Shown here in pieces: positions 9,628 through 19,243 of a DNA stretch of 64,000 nt. This DNA is from Xenorhabdus stockiae. Its GTDB lineage: Bacteria > Pseudomonadota > Gammaproteobacteria > Enterobacterales > Enterobacteriaceae. Location of the stretch: the NCBI RefSeq assembly GCF_002632825.1, contig NZ_NJAJ01000009.1, positions 62,001 to 126,000 on the forward strand, in the 5' to 3' direction. Positions within the stretch are counted from its first letter, which is position 1. Each line of letters begins with the position of its first letter. A program made the position numbers and the translations under genes. The notes beneath the pieces were generated by a model that saw only the letters and a program-made list of their open reading frames with translations, was not told the origin of the DNA and made no database searches.

Positions 9628-11583
9628 ATGTTGAAGCATGGGTTGAAAATTTCAGCACTGGCAATGTTGGTGGCATTTAATGTCAATGCAGCGACCGTTG
9701 ATTTACGGGTTATGGAAACATCAGATGTTCATAGCAACCTGATTGATTTCGATTACTTTAAGGATAAACCGACTGAACAGTTTGGTTTGGTTCGTACTGC
9801 AAGCCTGATTAAAGCAGCCAAATCTGAAGTGACCAATGCCATTCTGGTTGATAACGGTGACCTGATTCAGGGTAGCCCGATGGCAGATTATATGGCGGCA
9901 AAAGGGCTGAAACAGGGTGAAGTTCACCCGGCTCACCAACTTATGAACACCATGGGTTATACCGTAGGTAACTTCGGTAATCATGAGTTCAATTTTGGTC
10001 TGGATTACCTGAAACAGGCGATAGCGGGAGCTGAGTTCCCTTATGTCAACGCCAATGTTATGGATGCCAAAACCGGTAAAAATTATTTTACCCCTTATAT
10101 TATTGTCGATACTCCGGTTAAAGATCGGGAAGGCAAAGAGCACACGATTAAGATCGGTTATATCGGTTTTGTTCCGCCACAGATCAGTATCTGGGATAAA
10201 GCGAATCTGGATGGCAAAGTCGTTGTCAACGATATCACCGAAACGGCGAAAAAATTCGTACCTGAAATGAAAAAAGCAGGTGCAGATCTGATTATTGCCA
10301 TTCCGCACTCCGGCTTCTCGCAGGAACCCTATAAAGCGATGGCGGAAAACTCGGTTTACTACCTGAGCGAAGTTCCTGGCATCAATGCCATCATGTTCGG
10401 TCATTCTCACGGTGTTTTCCCAAATAAAGAGTATGCCGGGATTAAAGGTGTCGATGTGGCTAACGGCACAGTCAATGGCATTCCAGCGGTAATGCCGGGC
10501 CAATGGGGAGATCATCTGGGCGTTGTTGATATGGTTATCAACAACGACGGTGGTGAATGGAAAGTGGAATCTGCTAAAGCAGAAGCGCGCCCTATCTACG
10601 ATAAAGCCCATAAGAAAGCACTGGTTGAGCGTGATGATAAGCTGGCAGCGATTATCGATAAAGCTAATCAGGGAACTCGTGATTTTGTTGGTAAGCACAT
10701 TGGTAAAGCCTCTGCCAATATGTACAGTTACCTTGCCCTGATCCAGAGTGATCCGACGGTTCAGATCGTCAATGACGCTCAGGTTGATTACACCAAACGC
10801 TTTATCAAAGGCGATCCTGATCTGGCTGACTTACCGGTTCTGGGAGCCGCAGCACCATTCAAAGCGGGTGGACGTAAAAATGCTCCTGCTGACTTCGTTG
10901 AAGTAGAAAAAGGTGATCTGACATTCCGCAATGCCGCAGACTTGTATCTCTACCCGAACACGTTAGTTGTAGTCAAAGCGAGTGGTGCTGATGTTACTGA
11001 ATGGCTGGAATGCTCAGTGGGTATGTATAACCAGATCGATCCGAACTCTACCAAGCCACAGGAATTACTGAACTGGGATGGTTTCCGTACTTATAATTTC
11101 GATACTATTAGTGGCGTCAACTATAAGGTAGATCTGACTCAACCCGCGAAATACGATACGGATTGCCAGCTTATCAATAAAGATGCGAACCGTATCAAGG
11201 ATGTTACTTATCAGGGTAAACCTATCGATCCAAAAGCCACCTTCCTGATTGCCACCAATAACTACCGTGGTTACGGCGGTAAATTTGCCGGAACCGGAGA
11301 AGATCACATCGCATTTGCTTCACCGGATGAAAACCGCTCCGTTCTGGCAGCTTATATTTCCAGAACAACCAAAGAGCAGGGTGTGGTATCAACACAGGCA
11401 GAAAATAACTGGTCATTCCTGCCAATCAAGACAGATAAGCAACTGGATATCCGTTTTGAAACATCTCCATCAGAAAAAGCAGCGAAATTTATTAAAGAAC
11501 ATGCCCAATATCCGGTGAAATACCTGAAAAATGACGATGTCGGGTTTGCCATTTATCAAATTGATCTGACTGATAAAAAATAA
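9628..11583 (+). CDS. cpdB: 2',3'-cyclic-nucleotide 2'-phosphodiesterase/3'-nucleotidase
   Basis: CpdB is a periplasmic bifunctional enzyme that opens 2',3'-cyclic nucleotides and removes the phosphate from 3'-nucleotides, so that exogenous RNA fragments can be used. The product is 651 residues, close to the E. coli length. The signal peptide is [21 protein letters not shown]. The metallophosphatase motifs are in order: [34 protein letters not shown] and MFGHSHGVF. The C-terminal substrate domain includes [14 protein letters not shown] and [13 protein letters not shown] chose the ATG at 9628 because aaagggg lies just before it; the in-frame ATG at 9583 would add 15 residues ahead of the signal peptide. 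A strong hairpin follows the gene. Confidence 0.95.
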   Translation: MLKHGLKISALAMLVAFNVNAATVDLRVMETSDVHSNLIDFDYFKDKPTEQFGLVRTASLIKAAKSEVTNAILVDNGDLIQGSPMADYMAAKGLKQGEVHPAHQLMNTMGYTVGNFGNHEFNFGLDYLKQAIAGAEFPYVNANVMDAKTGKNYFTPYIIVDTPVKDREGKEHTIKIGYIGFVPPQISIWDKANLDGKVVVNDITETAKKFVPEMKKAGADLIIAIPHSGFSQEPYKAMAENSVYYLSEVPGINAIMFGHSHGVFPNKEYAGIKGVDVANGTVNGIPAVMPGQWGDHLGVVDMVINNDGGEWKVESAKAEARPIYDKAHKKALVERDDKLAAIIDKANQGTRDFVGKHIGKASANMYSYLALIQSDPTVQIVNDAQVDYTKRFIKGDPDLADLPVLGAAAPFKAGGRKNAPADFVEVEKGDLTFRNAADLYLYPNTLVVVKASGADVTEWLECSVGMYNQIDPNSTKPQELLNWDGFRTYNFDTISGVNYKVDLTQPAKYDTDCQLINKDANRIKDVTYQGKPIDPKATFLIATNNYRGYGGKFAGTGEDHIAFASPDENRSVLAAYISRTTKEQGVVSTQAENNWSFLPIKTDKQLDIRFETSPSEKAAKFIKEHAQYPVKYLKNDDVGFAIYQIDLTDKK

Positions 11584-11606
11584 CGCTTAATTGTACTGCC
11601 TATAAG

Positions 11607-11639
11607 TTTCAGGTTGCAGCTTTGGGCTGTAACCTGAAA
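11607..11639 (+). terminator. Hairpin after cpdB
   Basis: A 14-bp stem with one G-T pair (tttcaggttgcagc / gctgtaacctgaaa) and a 5-nt loop lies between cpdB and the nucleotidase gene. It lacks a T tract, so it may attenuate or stabilise the message rather than end it. Confidence 0.5.
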
Positions 11640-11682
11640 GATGACGGTTACACTTTGATAGCTGATTTAAAGAGATAATGAG

Positions 11683-13323
11683 ATGAATTATAAATATAAA
11701 TTACTTCCGATTGTAATTGGCACAGCATTGCTGGCAGGGTGTGCAACCAAGCCGGCTAATGAATCATCAAATATCGTGGATGTACGAGTTCTGGGTCTGA
11801 ATGATTTTCATGGCGCGTTGAAGGCACCTAAAAATCAGTCCGGCGGTATCGAACATATGGCAACGCTGATTAAAGAGCTGAAACAGGATAACCCGAATAA
11901 TATCGTGGTTGCCGCCGGTGATTTAATTGGTGCCAGCCCGTTGCTCTCCTCGATGTTCCACGATGAGCCCAGTATTGAAGCTCTGACCCTTGCCGGTCTG
12001 GAAGCCACTTCGGTGGGGAATCACGAATTTGATAAAGGTAAAACTGAGCTGTTGCGTAAACAGAATGGTGGCTGCCATCCGGTAACAGGTTGTCAGGGGC
12101 CAGCACCATTTAAAGGCGCTGGGTTTCAGTATCTGTCGGCTAACGTCACAGTTAATGAAACCGGTAAAACCTTATTTCCGGAATATGTCATCAAAGAATT
12201 TGAAGGAATTCCGGTGGCCTTTATTGGCCTGACACTGGAAGGTACACCGGCAATTGTCACACCTCAGGGAACGGCTGGTCTGAGCTTTTCCAATGAAGTT
12301 AAAACTATCAATGCGCTGGTGCCAGAATTGCAGAAAAAGGGTGTAAAAGCCATTGGGGTGCTGATCCACGAAGGCGCAATGCAAAGACGTGACGCTGGTG
12401 GTGTTGGTGTTGATGTTAATGCCTGCAATGGGATAACCGGAAAAATCATCGATATCGTCAATCAGTTGGATCAAGAAGTGGATTTCGTGATCAGCGGCCA
12501 TACTCATCAGGCTTATAACTGCGTGATTAATGGTAAATCTGTCACTTCTGCTCAGGCTAATGGTGCTTTGCTCACTAAGCTGGATCTGAAACTGGATAAA
12601 ACCACCAAAGACGTTGTTGATTTCAAAGCAAAAAATATTTGGGTTGATAACTATAAATATGGCAAAGACCCGAAAGTGACGGAGTTATTATCTTCTTACG
12701 AAAAAATAGCGACGCCTTTGGCAAATCGCGTGATCGGGAAACTGGAAAGTGATCTGAATAAGAAACCGACATCCGGTGGTGAATCTGCATTGGGTAAAGT
12801 GATCGCTGATGCGCACCTGTATGCCACAACGGCAAAAGAGAGTGGCGGTGCTGTGATTGCCTTCGTAAATAATGGCGGTATCCGTGCGCCAATGGATGCA
12901 GGGGATGTCACTTATAACGCGATTTACACCGTGCAGCCGTTCTCTAATGTGATGGTGACTAAGACGCTGACCGGTGAACAGATCAAGCGCGCGTTGGAAC
13001 AACAGTGGGATCGCACGCGCCCAAGTGTGATGGCGGTATCTCATTCTCTTGAATACTCGTGGGATAGCTCAAAACCGGCAGGGCAGCGTGTGATCGCCAG
13101 CTCTATGAAGATTAATGGCAAGCCAGTTGATATGAAAGCCAAGTACCGTGTAGCGGCTAACGAATATCTGGCAACCGGAGGCAGTAATTTCTCCGTATTT
13201 AAAGAAGGCACCGATCCGGTATACAGTGTTCCTGATGTGGATGCGGTGGTGAAATATTTTGCCGAGAAATCACCGATTGCTTACCCGAAAAAAGACAGAA
13301 TCACGGATATAAGTAGCCAATAA
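11683..13323 (+). CDS. 5'-nucleotidase/metallophosphatase lipoprotein (UshA/NutA-like)
   Basis: This 546-residue protein is a two-domain 5'-nucleotidase. It begins with a lipoprotein signal (MNYKYKLLPIVIGTALLAGC). The residue after the cysteine is alanine rather than aspartate, which by the Lol rule predicts outer-membrane anchoring. Metal-binding motifs are GLNDFHGAL, AAGDLIGASPL, SVGNHEFDKG and ISGHTHQAYNC. The C-terminal domain carries NNGGIRAPMDAGDVTYNAIY and VQPFSNVMVTKTLTG, which bind the nucleoside. It most likely dephosphorylates extracellular or periplasmic 5'-nucleotides so that nucleosides can be imported. It follows cpdB by 99 bp and is probably co-expressed with it. UshA itself is usually a soluble periplasmic protein, so this lipoprotein is better described as NutA/UshA-like. 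Confidence 0.9.
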   Translation: MNYKYKLLPIVIGTALLAGCATKPANESSNIVDVRVLGLNDFHGALKAPKNQSGGIEHMATLIKELKQDNPNNIVVAAGDLIGASPLLSSMFHDEPSIEALTLAGLEATSVGNHEFDKGKTELLRKQNGGCHPVTGCQGPAPFKGAGFQYLSANVTVNETGKTLFPEYVIKEFEGIPVAFIGLTLEGTPAIVTPQGTAGLSFSNEVKTINALVPELQKKGVKAIGVLIHEGAMQRRDAGGVGVDVNACNGITGKIIDIVNQLDQEVDFVISGHTHQAYNCVINGKSVTSAQANGALLTKLDLKLDKTTKDVVDFKAKNIWVDNYKYGKDPKVTELLSSYEKIATPLANRVIGKLESDLNKKPTSGGESALGKVIADAHLYATTAKESGGAVIAFVNNGGIRAPMDAGDVTYNAIYTVQPFSNVMVTKTLTGEQIKRALEQQWDRTRPSVMAVSHSLEYSWDSSKPAGQRVIASSMKINGKPVDMKAKYRVAANEYLATGGSNFSVFKEGTDPVYSVPDVDAVVKYFAEKSPIAYPKKDRITDISSQ

Positions 13324-13410
13324 TGTGATGGTGATTGTAAATACAAAAAATTACTGTAGATAAAATCACCATCAAACAGGTACTGTAATCTTTCTGCTGT
13401 TTTAAATAAT

Positions 13411-13442
13411 AAGTGCAATGCTAATTGTTATGCATTGCACTT
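13411..13442 (+). terminator. Rho-independent-type terminator after nucleotidase gene
   Basis: A perfect 11-bp stem (aagtgcaatgc / gcattgcactt) with a 10-nt loop is followed by atattttt. It closes the nucleotide-scavenging block before the OppA array. Confidence 0.65.
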
Positions 13443-13575
13443 ATATTTTTAATCTTTTCAAATTAAGTGAATGTATTACTTATAAACGTAATATTTATAA
13501 CGTAATAATAATTAAGGTAGTAATAATAAATGAGATATTGAATAAATAATAAAAACAGTTATGGAGAGCGCTAAT

Positions 13576-15210
13576 ATGCAAAAAATAATGGCAAGGCTAA
13601 TAAAAAATAAAATTGCCAGAGTATTAACCTGTTCTGTAAGTCTTATACTGGGAAGTGCCACATATTCTTACGCTGCTGTAGTCCCTGCCGGAACCCAATT
13701 AGCCGAAAAGCAAGAAATCACCCGCAATAATTTTTCCGAACCCGCTTCTTTGGATCCGCATAAATCAGACAGTAGCAGTGAATTTGATATTTTAGTGGAT
13801 CTCTTTGAACGTCTAGTGGATACTGACAAAGAAGAAAAAATTATCCCTGCTTTAGCCGAACGTTGGGAAACTACAGATAATAAAACATGGATTTTTTATT
13901 TAAGAAAAGAGGCGAAGTGGTCAGACGGTTCACCGGTAACTGCCCATGATGTGGTGTTCACTTGGCGGCGGTTGGTGACACCGGATACTGTTTCTCCTTA
14001 TGGGAGTTATCTGGTTCAGGCTAATATTACCAATGCACAGGCTGTATTATCCGGTAAGAAAAAACCGGAAGAACTCGGTATTAAGGCCCTGAATGATAAA
14101 ACTTTAGAAGTCACACTGGAAAAACCAAAAGCAGGCCTTTTGCAAATGTTGGCACATGCGGTTATGTCTCCACTTAATGAAAAGGTTGTTACAAAACATG
14201 GTAACAAATGGACACAGCCACAATTTTTTGTCAGTAACGGGCCTTTTACACTTTCTGAGTGGGTCGTGAATGAGAAAATTGTTGGTGTCAGAAATCCTCA
14301 TTATTGGGATAATAAAAATACCATAATTAATAAAGTTACTTACTTGCCAATATCTGATTATAAGGCGGATCTTAATCGCTATCTGGCAGGAGAACTTGAT
14401 ATTTCTAATGGTGGGCCAACAGATTTCTTTTCTAAATTACAAAAAGAACTGGGTGATCAATTCCATATTAAACCGATAATGAGTGTTTCTTATTATCTTT
14501 TCAATACGCAAAAACCCCCATTTAACGATGTGCGGGTCAGACAGGCACTGACTTTAGCGTTGGACAGGGATGTAATTGCTGGCAGGGTGCTAGGGCAAGG
14601 CCAAAAACCAGCTTATCATGTAGTTTCTCCGGGTAGTGGAGGGATGGAATTAAAACATCCTGATTATGCTTCGTGGACGCAGGAGCAGCGCGTTGAAAAA
14701 GCTAAAGCGTTATTAAATGAAGCGGGTTTTAATGAAGGTAATCCACTGAAATTTAAACTTTTATATAACACTTCTGATGCTCATAAAAGACTTGCTATTG
14801 CTGCCAGTTCAATATGGAAAAAGAACCTCGGTGTTGATGCTATTCTGGAAAATCAGGAAAGTAAATCGCAGACAGAATCGCTGTATCAGGGTAACTTTGA
14901 AGTTGGCAGATATGCTTGGCAGGCAGATTATAATAGCCCATTTACCTTTCTGGAAATTTTCATGACAGGAAACACAAATAATATAACAAAATACAGTAAT
15001 CCAGAATTTGATAAGTTAGTATTAAAGGCAGATGAAACTAATGAGCAAGCAATCTATCAAAAAGCACTTGATATTATTACCCATGATTCACCTGCCATTC
15101 CAGTTTATTACTTCGTCCGTGTTAAATTAGTCAAACCTTATGTCGGCGGCCTGTTTGTTAGCCCATTGGGACATATTATGACAAAAGATCTTTATATTAT
15201 TAAACATTAA
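13576..15210 (+). CDS. oppA: OppA-like oligopeptide-binding protein, paralogue 1 (most divergent)
   Basis: This is a periplasmic solute-binding protein of family SBP_bac_5, which captures peptides for an Opp-type ABC importer. The 544-residue product has a signal peptide ending YSYA-AVVP and the family signature around LAERWETTDNKTWIF and KWSDGSPVTAHD. The peptide-binding motif WQADYNSP keeps the aspartate that contacts the peptide amino terminus. It differs from the other four copies: it has SLDPHKSDSSSEF where the others have SLDVHKVES-like sequence, and NQESK where the others have QEWK or EEWK, so one pocket tryptophan is replaced by serine (codon 14860-14862). I chose the ATG at 13576, which follows atggagagcg, a leader shared with the copy at 21620. 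No permease or ATPase of an importer is nearby. Confidence 0.92.
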   Translation: MQKIMARLIKNKIARVLTCSVSLILGSATYSYAAVVPAGTQLAEKQEITRNNFSEPASLDPHKSDSSSEFDILVDLFERLVDTDKEEKIIPALAERWETTDNKTWIFYLRKEAKWSDGSPVTAHDVVFTWRRLVTPDTVSPYGSYLVQANITNAQAVLSGKKKPEELGIKALNDKTLEVTLEKPKAGLLQMLAHAVMSPLNEKVVTKHGNKWTQPQFFVSNGPFTLSEWVVNEKIVGVRNPHYWDNKNTIINKVTYLPISDYKADLNRYLAGELDISNGGPTDFFSKLQKELGDQFHIKPIMSVSYYLFNTQKPPFNDVRVRQALTLALDRDVIAGRVLGQGQKPAYHVVSPGSGGMELKHPDYASWTQEQRVEKAKALLNEAGFNEGNPLKFKLLYNTSDAHKRLAIAASSIWKKNLGVDAILENQESKSQTESLYQGNFEVGRYAWQADYNSPFTFLEIFMTGNTNNITKYSNPEFDKLVLKADETNEQAIYQKALDIITHDSPAIPVYYFVRVKLVKPYVGGLFVSPLGHIMTKDLYIIKH

Positions 15211-15219
15211 TCTTCAATA

Positions 15220-15248
15220 GAAATAGCCTGCTTGTAATAGGCTATTTC
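15220..15248 (+). terminator. Hairpin after OppA paralogue 1
   Basis: A 10-bp perfect stem (gaaatagcct / aggctatttc) with a 9-nt loop lies just after the stop codon. A related smaller hairpin follows paralogue 2, so the 3' flanks are probably duplicated together with the genes. Confidence 0.5.
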
Positions 15249-15318
15249 TGAATTAAAAATCTAATTAAAATAATTAACGTAAAAAAAGTAAAAATATAAT
15301 AATGGGGGTAACCAAACG

Positions 15319-16956
15319 ATGCAGAAAATAATTTCTGGAATGATAAAAAACACAACATCGAAAGTATTAACCTGCTCAATAGCCATTGCATTAGGCAGTA
15401 TCGGTTTTTCTGCTCAGACGGCTGTTGTGCCACCCGGCACAGAGTTGGCAGAAAAACAGGAAATCGTGCGTAATAATGGCTCATTTCCTGCTTCATTAGA
15501 TGTACATAAAGTAGAAAGTAATACTGAGTTAGATATCATTCATGATTTTTTTGATGGTTTGGTCTATACCGACAAAAAAGGTAATATCGAACCCAGATTG
15601 GCGGAGCGCTGGGAAACGAAGGATAACCAGACATGGGTTTTCCATTTAAGAAAAGGTATTAAATGGTCTGATGGCACGCCGATTACCGCTCATGATGTGG
15701 TATTCAGCTGGCGGCGTTTACTTGAGCCGACAATGGGTTCTCCTTATGGTAGTTATCTTGCAACCGCTCATGTGACAAATGCGAATGATGTATTACTGGG
15801 TAAGAAAAAAGGCGAAGAGCTTGGGGTAAAAGCGCTGGATGATTCTACATTGGAAGTGAAATTGGATAAGCCAGTCGCGTATTTCTTACAAATGTTAACT
15901 CATCCGGTTATGGTTCCTATCAGTGAAAAAACAGTCAATAAATATGGTGATAGGTGGACGCAGCCAGAAACATTCGTTGGTAGCGGTGCTTTTAAACTGT
16001 CTGAGTGGACAGTGAATGAGAAGGTCGTTGGGGTCAGAAATCCTCAATATTGGGATGATAAAAACACAGTCATTAATAAAGTGACTTATGTCACCATCGT
16101 ATCTGAAAAAGCCGATCTGAACCGTTACCTTGCAGGTGAAATTGATATAACTAAAACAATCGCATTAGATGCCTTTGCATCATTAAAAAAAGAAATTCCC
16201 GATCAGATGCATATTACTCCTATGCTATCCACTTATTATTATGCTTTTAATAACAAGAAACCACCATTCAATGATGTCAGGGTCAGGTTAGCATTAAGTT
16301 TAGCCATTGACAGAGATGTTATTGCCGATAAGGTTTTGGGGCAGGGGCAGTTACCGGCTTATAATGTCCTTCCTCCTAATATTGGTGGGTTAAATTTAAT
16401 TCCGCCTGAATATGCAGGGTGGACACAAGAACAGCGGATTAAAAAAGCCAGAGAATTATTAAATGAAGCCGGATTCAATAAAAATAATCCACTAAAAATT
16501 GATTTGCTTTATAACACAAGAGAAACTCATAAAAAAATAGCTATAGCAGTCAGTTCAATGTGGAAAAAAAATCTTGATGTGAATGCTGTACTGCAAAATC
16601 AGGAATGGAAAGTCATGCTGGATAATATGCATCAGGGTAAATTTGATATAGTCAGGTATGCATGGGTAGCAGATTATAATAGCCCGATGTCATTTCTGGA
16701 TATTTTCGTAACAGGCAATAGTAATAATATCCAGCTCTATGAAAATAGTGATTTTGATCAAATGGTCCTTAAATCAGGGGAAACTAACGACATAAAACAT
16801 TATCAAAATGCAATGGATATCATAACCAATGACACACCTGTTATTCCTATTTATTACTACGTGAGTAATAAGATGGTAAAACCTTATATTGGTGGTTTTC
16901 ATCCTACTCCCATGGAGTATATTTCAACGAAAGATCTTTATGTCATAAAACATTAA
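15319..16956 (+). CDS. oppA: OppA-like oligopeptide-binding protein, paralogue 2
   Basis: This is a second periplasmic SBP_bac_5 peptide-binding protein of 545 residues. It has a signal peptide (VLTCSIAIALGSIGFSAQ), a mature start AVVPPGTELAEKQEIVRNNG, the family signature LAERWETKDNQTWVFHLRKG, and the pocket motifs NQEWKVML and WVADYNSP. It ends STKDLYVIKH, very close to E. coli OppA (TRNMYIVKH). A strong ribosome binding site (tgggggt) precedes the ATG. It is separated from paralogue 1 by 108 bp and from paralogue 3 by 53 bp, so the three are probably co-transcribed. The protein should deliver peptides to an importer encoded elsewhere; an additional role in binding host antimicrobial peptides is possible but speculative. 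Confidence 0.94.
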   Translation: MQKIISGMIKNTTSKVLTCSIAIALGSIGFSAQTAVVPPGTELAEKQEIVRNNGSFPASLDVHKVESNTELDIIHDFFDGLVYTDKKGNIEPRLAERWETKDNQTWVFHLRKGIKWSDGTPITAHDVVFSWRRLLEPTMGSPYGSYLATAHVTNANDVLLGKKKGEELGVKALDDSTLEVKLDKPVAYFLQMLTHPVMVPISEKTVNKYGDRWTQPETFVGSGAFKLSEWTVNEKVVGVRNPQYWDDKNTVINKVTYVTIVSEKADLNRYLAGEIDITKTIALDAFASLKKEIPDQMHITPMLSTYYYAFNNKKPPFNDVRVRLALSLAIDRDVIADKVLGQGQLPAYNVLPPNIGGLNLIPPEYAGWTQEQRIKKARELLNEAGFNKNNPLKIDLLYNTRETHKKIAIAVSSMWKKNLDVNAVLQNQEWKVMLDNMHQGKFDIVRYAWVADYNSPMSFLDIFVTGNSNNIQLYENSDFDQMVLKSGETNDIKHYQNAMDIITNDTPVIPIYYYVSNKMVKPYIGGFHPTPMEYISTKDLYVIKH

Positions 16957-16966
16957 TAAACAGATA

Positions 16967-16986
16967 GAGAGTCTTAATAGGCTCTC
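16967..16986 (+). terminator. Short hairpin between OppA paralogues 2 and 3
   Basis: An 8-bp stem (gagagtct / aggctctc, one G-T pair) with a 4-nt loop and no T tract. It is more likely to stabilise or process the message than to end it. Confidence 0.35.
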
Positions 16987-17009
16987 ATCCCATTTGCAGG
17001 ATTAAAACA

Positions 17010-18638
17010 ATGAAAATAAAAAATATTAAAAATAGAGCTATAAAACAATTATCCTGTTTGGCTGCAATAACATTAGCCGGTGTAGTCACTGTATCCCATG
17101 CGGTCATTATTCCACCCGGAACACAATTGGCGGAAAAGCAGGAAGTGGTACGTAATAATGGTAGTGAACCTGTTTCATTGGATGTGCATAAAGTTGAAAG
17201 TGATACCGATTTTAATATTATTTATGATTTTTTCGATAATCTGGTGTATACCGACAAACAAGGTAATATTGCTCCCTTATTAGCAACTAGCTGGGAAACT
17301 CAGGATAATCAAAACTGGGTCTTTCGTTTAAGACAGGATGCTAAATGGTCTGATGGTTCTTCTATCACTGCCCATGATGTGGTTTTTAGCTGGCAGCGTT
17401 TACTTGATCCGGCAGTTGGCTCACCTTATGGAAACTATCTGATTGATGCTGCGGTAATGAATGCTAAAGATGTGCTTAAAGGCACAAAGAGTGCTAATGA
17501 ATTAGGCATAAAAGCATTGGATAATTATACGTTCGAAGTGAAGTTAGATAAACCTATCGGGGATTTTATACAGAGACTGGCTCATCCTGTCATGGTTCCT
17601 GTCAGCGAAAAAGTGGTCAGAAAATATGGTGATAAATGGATACAGCCTGAACACTTTGTTAGTAGCGGCGCATTCAAATTATCTGAATGGATAGTCAATG
17701 AGAAAATAGTGGGTATCAGAAACCCCTATTATTGGGATAATAAAAATGTTGTTATTAATAAAGTCACGTACCTTGCTTTAGAGTCAGCAAAATCTGATTT
17801 GAACCGTTATTTGGCAGGTGAAATTGATATCACGCTGACAATTCCACAGGACTCATTCGCATCATTAAAGAAAAAATATCCGGAACAAGTGCATGTTTCT
17901 CCCAGACTGGGCGCTTATTATTATGAAATTAATAACGGAAAAGCACCGTTTACTGATATTCGGGTCAGGCAGGCATTAAATCTGGCAATAGACAGAGATA
18001 TTATCGCTGATAAAGTGTTAGGGCAGGGGCAAAAGCCTATTTATACTTTCCTACCTCCCGGTATTGGCGGTTTTGATTTTAAACAACCGGATTTTGCTGA
18101 TTGGACGCAGGAACAACGGGTCGAAAAAGCCAGAGCATTATTAAAGGAAGCCGGATTTAACCAGAACAATCCACTTAAATTTACTCTGTTGTATAACACG
18201 CTTGAAGCTCATAAGAAAGTGGCTATTGCCCTCAGCTCAATGTGGAAAAAAAATCTGGGTATTGAGGCAACCCTACAAAATCAAGAATGGAAAGTAGTTC
18301 TTGATAATAAATATCAGGGTAAATATGATCTTGTCAGATATGGCTGGATTGCAGACTATGATAGCCCGATGACATATTTCAATATATTCACTACAGATCA
18401 CACACAAAATTCATCATATTATTCAAATAAACAATTTGATGAAATAGTTATGGAATCAGGGAAAACAAATGATAAAGCGGGTTACCAAAAAGCACTAGAT
18501 ATTATTACTGAGGATACCCCAATTATCCCTATTTATTCGGCTGTGAATCATAAAATGATTAAACCTTATCTTGGAGGTGTTTATGTTGATCCACGAGGCT
18601 ACTATCTGACAAAAGATATGTATGTGATTAAACACTAA
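17010..18638 (+). CDS. oppA: OppA-like oligopeptide-binding protein, paralogue 3
   Basis: This third copy encodes a 542-residue periplasmic peptide-binding protein. The signal peptide is less canonical (LSCLAAITLAGVVTVSHA) and the mature start is VIIPPGTQLAEKQEVVRNNG. Family motifs include LATSWETQDNQNWVFRLRQD, KWSDGSSITAHDVVFSW and, in the pocket, NQEWKVVLDN and WIADYDSP, where the usual Asn after Asp-Tyr is Asp. That change, together with HTQNSSYYSN in the following loop, suggests an altered peptide preference. It ends in a long hairpin and then a 605-bp AT-rich gap, so it closes the first transcription block of the array. Confidence 0.93.
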   Translation: MKIKNIKNRAIKQLSCLAAITLAGVVTVSHAVIIPPGTQLAEKQEVVRNNGSEPVSLDVHKVESDTDFNIIYDFFDNLVYTDKQGNIAPLLATSWETQDNQNWVFRLRQDAKWSDGSSITAHDVVFSWQRLLDPAVGSPYGNYLIDAAVMNAKDVLKGTKSANELGIKALDNYTFEVKLDKPIGDFIQRLAHPVMVPVSEKVVRKYGDKWIQPEHFVSSGAFKLSEWIVNEKIVGIRNPYYWDNKNVVINKVTYLALESAKSDLNRYLAGEIDITLTIPQDSFASLKKKYPEQVHVSPRLGAYYYEINNGKAPFTDIRVRQALNLAIDRDIIADKVLGQGQKPIYTFLPPGIGGFDFKQPDFADWTQEQRVEKARALLKEAGFNQNNPLKFTLLYNTLEAHKKVAIALSSMWKKNLGIEATLQNQEWKVVLDNKYQGKYDLVRYGWIADYDSPMTYFNIFTTDHTQNSSYYSNKQFDEIVMESGKTNDKAGYQKALDIITEDTPIIPIYSAVNHKMIKPYLGGVYVDPRGYYLTKDMYVIKH

Positions 18639-18660
18639 ATACGGTTCTAATAAAATGATT

Positions 18661-18690
18661 GCTCATATCTCTGATCACGGAGATATGAGC
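18661..18690 (+). terminator. Hairpin after OppA paralogue 3
   Basis: A perfect 11-bp stem (gctcatatctc / gagatatgagc) with an 8-nt loop lies 22 bp after the stop codon. There is no T tract, so it is a probable but not typical terminator. Confidence 0.5.
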
Positions 18691-19243
18691 TAATACTACA
18701 TGATAATTGTGATGCATATAATGTTTTTGAAAACAAATGTTGTGTTTTTGTTAATCAAATAATTCCTATATGAAATAATTATTTTTGCATGTAATTATAA
18801 CTTAGGTGTGAAACTTAACATTAATTTATATATCTGATACCAGATATTATGTTTTTTTAGATTTGTTTTTGTTGTATTTTAGAGGTGTTATTTCTTTTTA
18901 TTAATTGATGAAAAATTCATGTTTTATTTTTCATCATGAATTAATTTTGCTTCTTATTATTCAATGGGGAATTATTTCTCTCTCAATCAATAAAATAAAT
19001 AATTTATTAAATCAGGTGATTATGGTGATAATGGTCATGATAAAATATTGTAATGAATAGTATCACACGTATGTAATTAGGCCAGATAGCAATAAGAAAT
19101 AAACATTGACATCAGATGTTGGCAAGAATTATAAAACAGCCAGCAGGGTTGAAATTTTTATAAGTTTTTATTGAGTTATGAAGGGTAGAGAGCACACATA
19201 TTTAGTGGGCATGTATATTTCTGACTACAATTAGTAAATTTAT
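18691..19243 (+). other. AT-rich intergenic region before the ABC exporter operon
   Basis: This stretch of more than 500 bp has no gene that I can support. It is strongly AT-rich and contains several near-palindromic runs (for example around 18910-18945, tttttcatcatga). It must hold the promoter of the exporter genes. The ATPase start at 19244 has no clear Shine-Dalgarno sequence. Confidence 0.35.

Noticed and set aside
9721-10698. A 325-codon open frame on the minus strand opposite cpdB
   Set aside because: It lies wholly within cpdB, has no ribosome binding site or recognisable domain, and follows from the codon use of the sense gene.
12172-13044. Several 70-118 codon antisense frames opposite the nucleotidase gene
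   Set aside because: They are shadows of a well-supported coding sequence with no motif or start signal.
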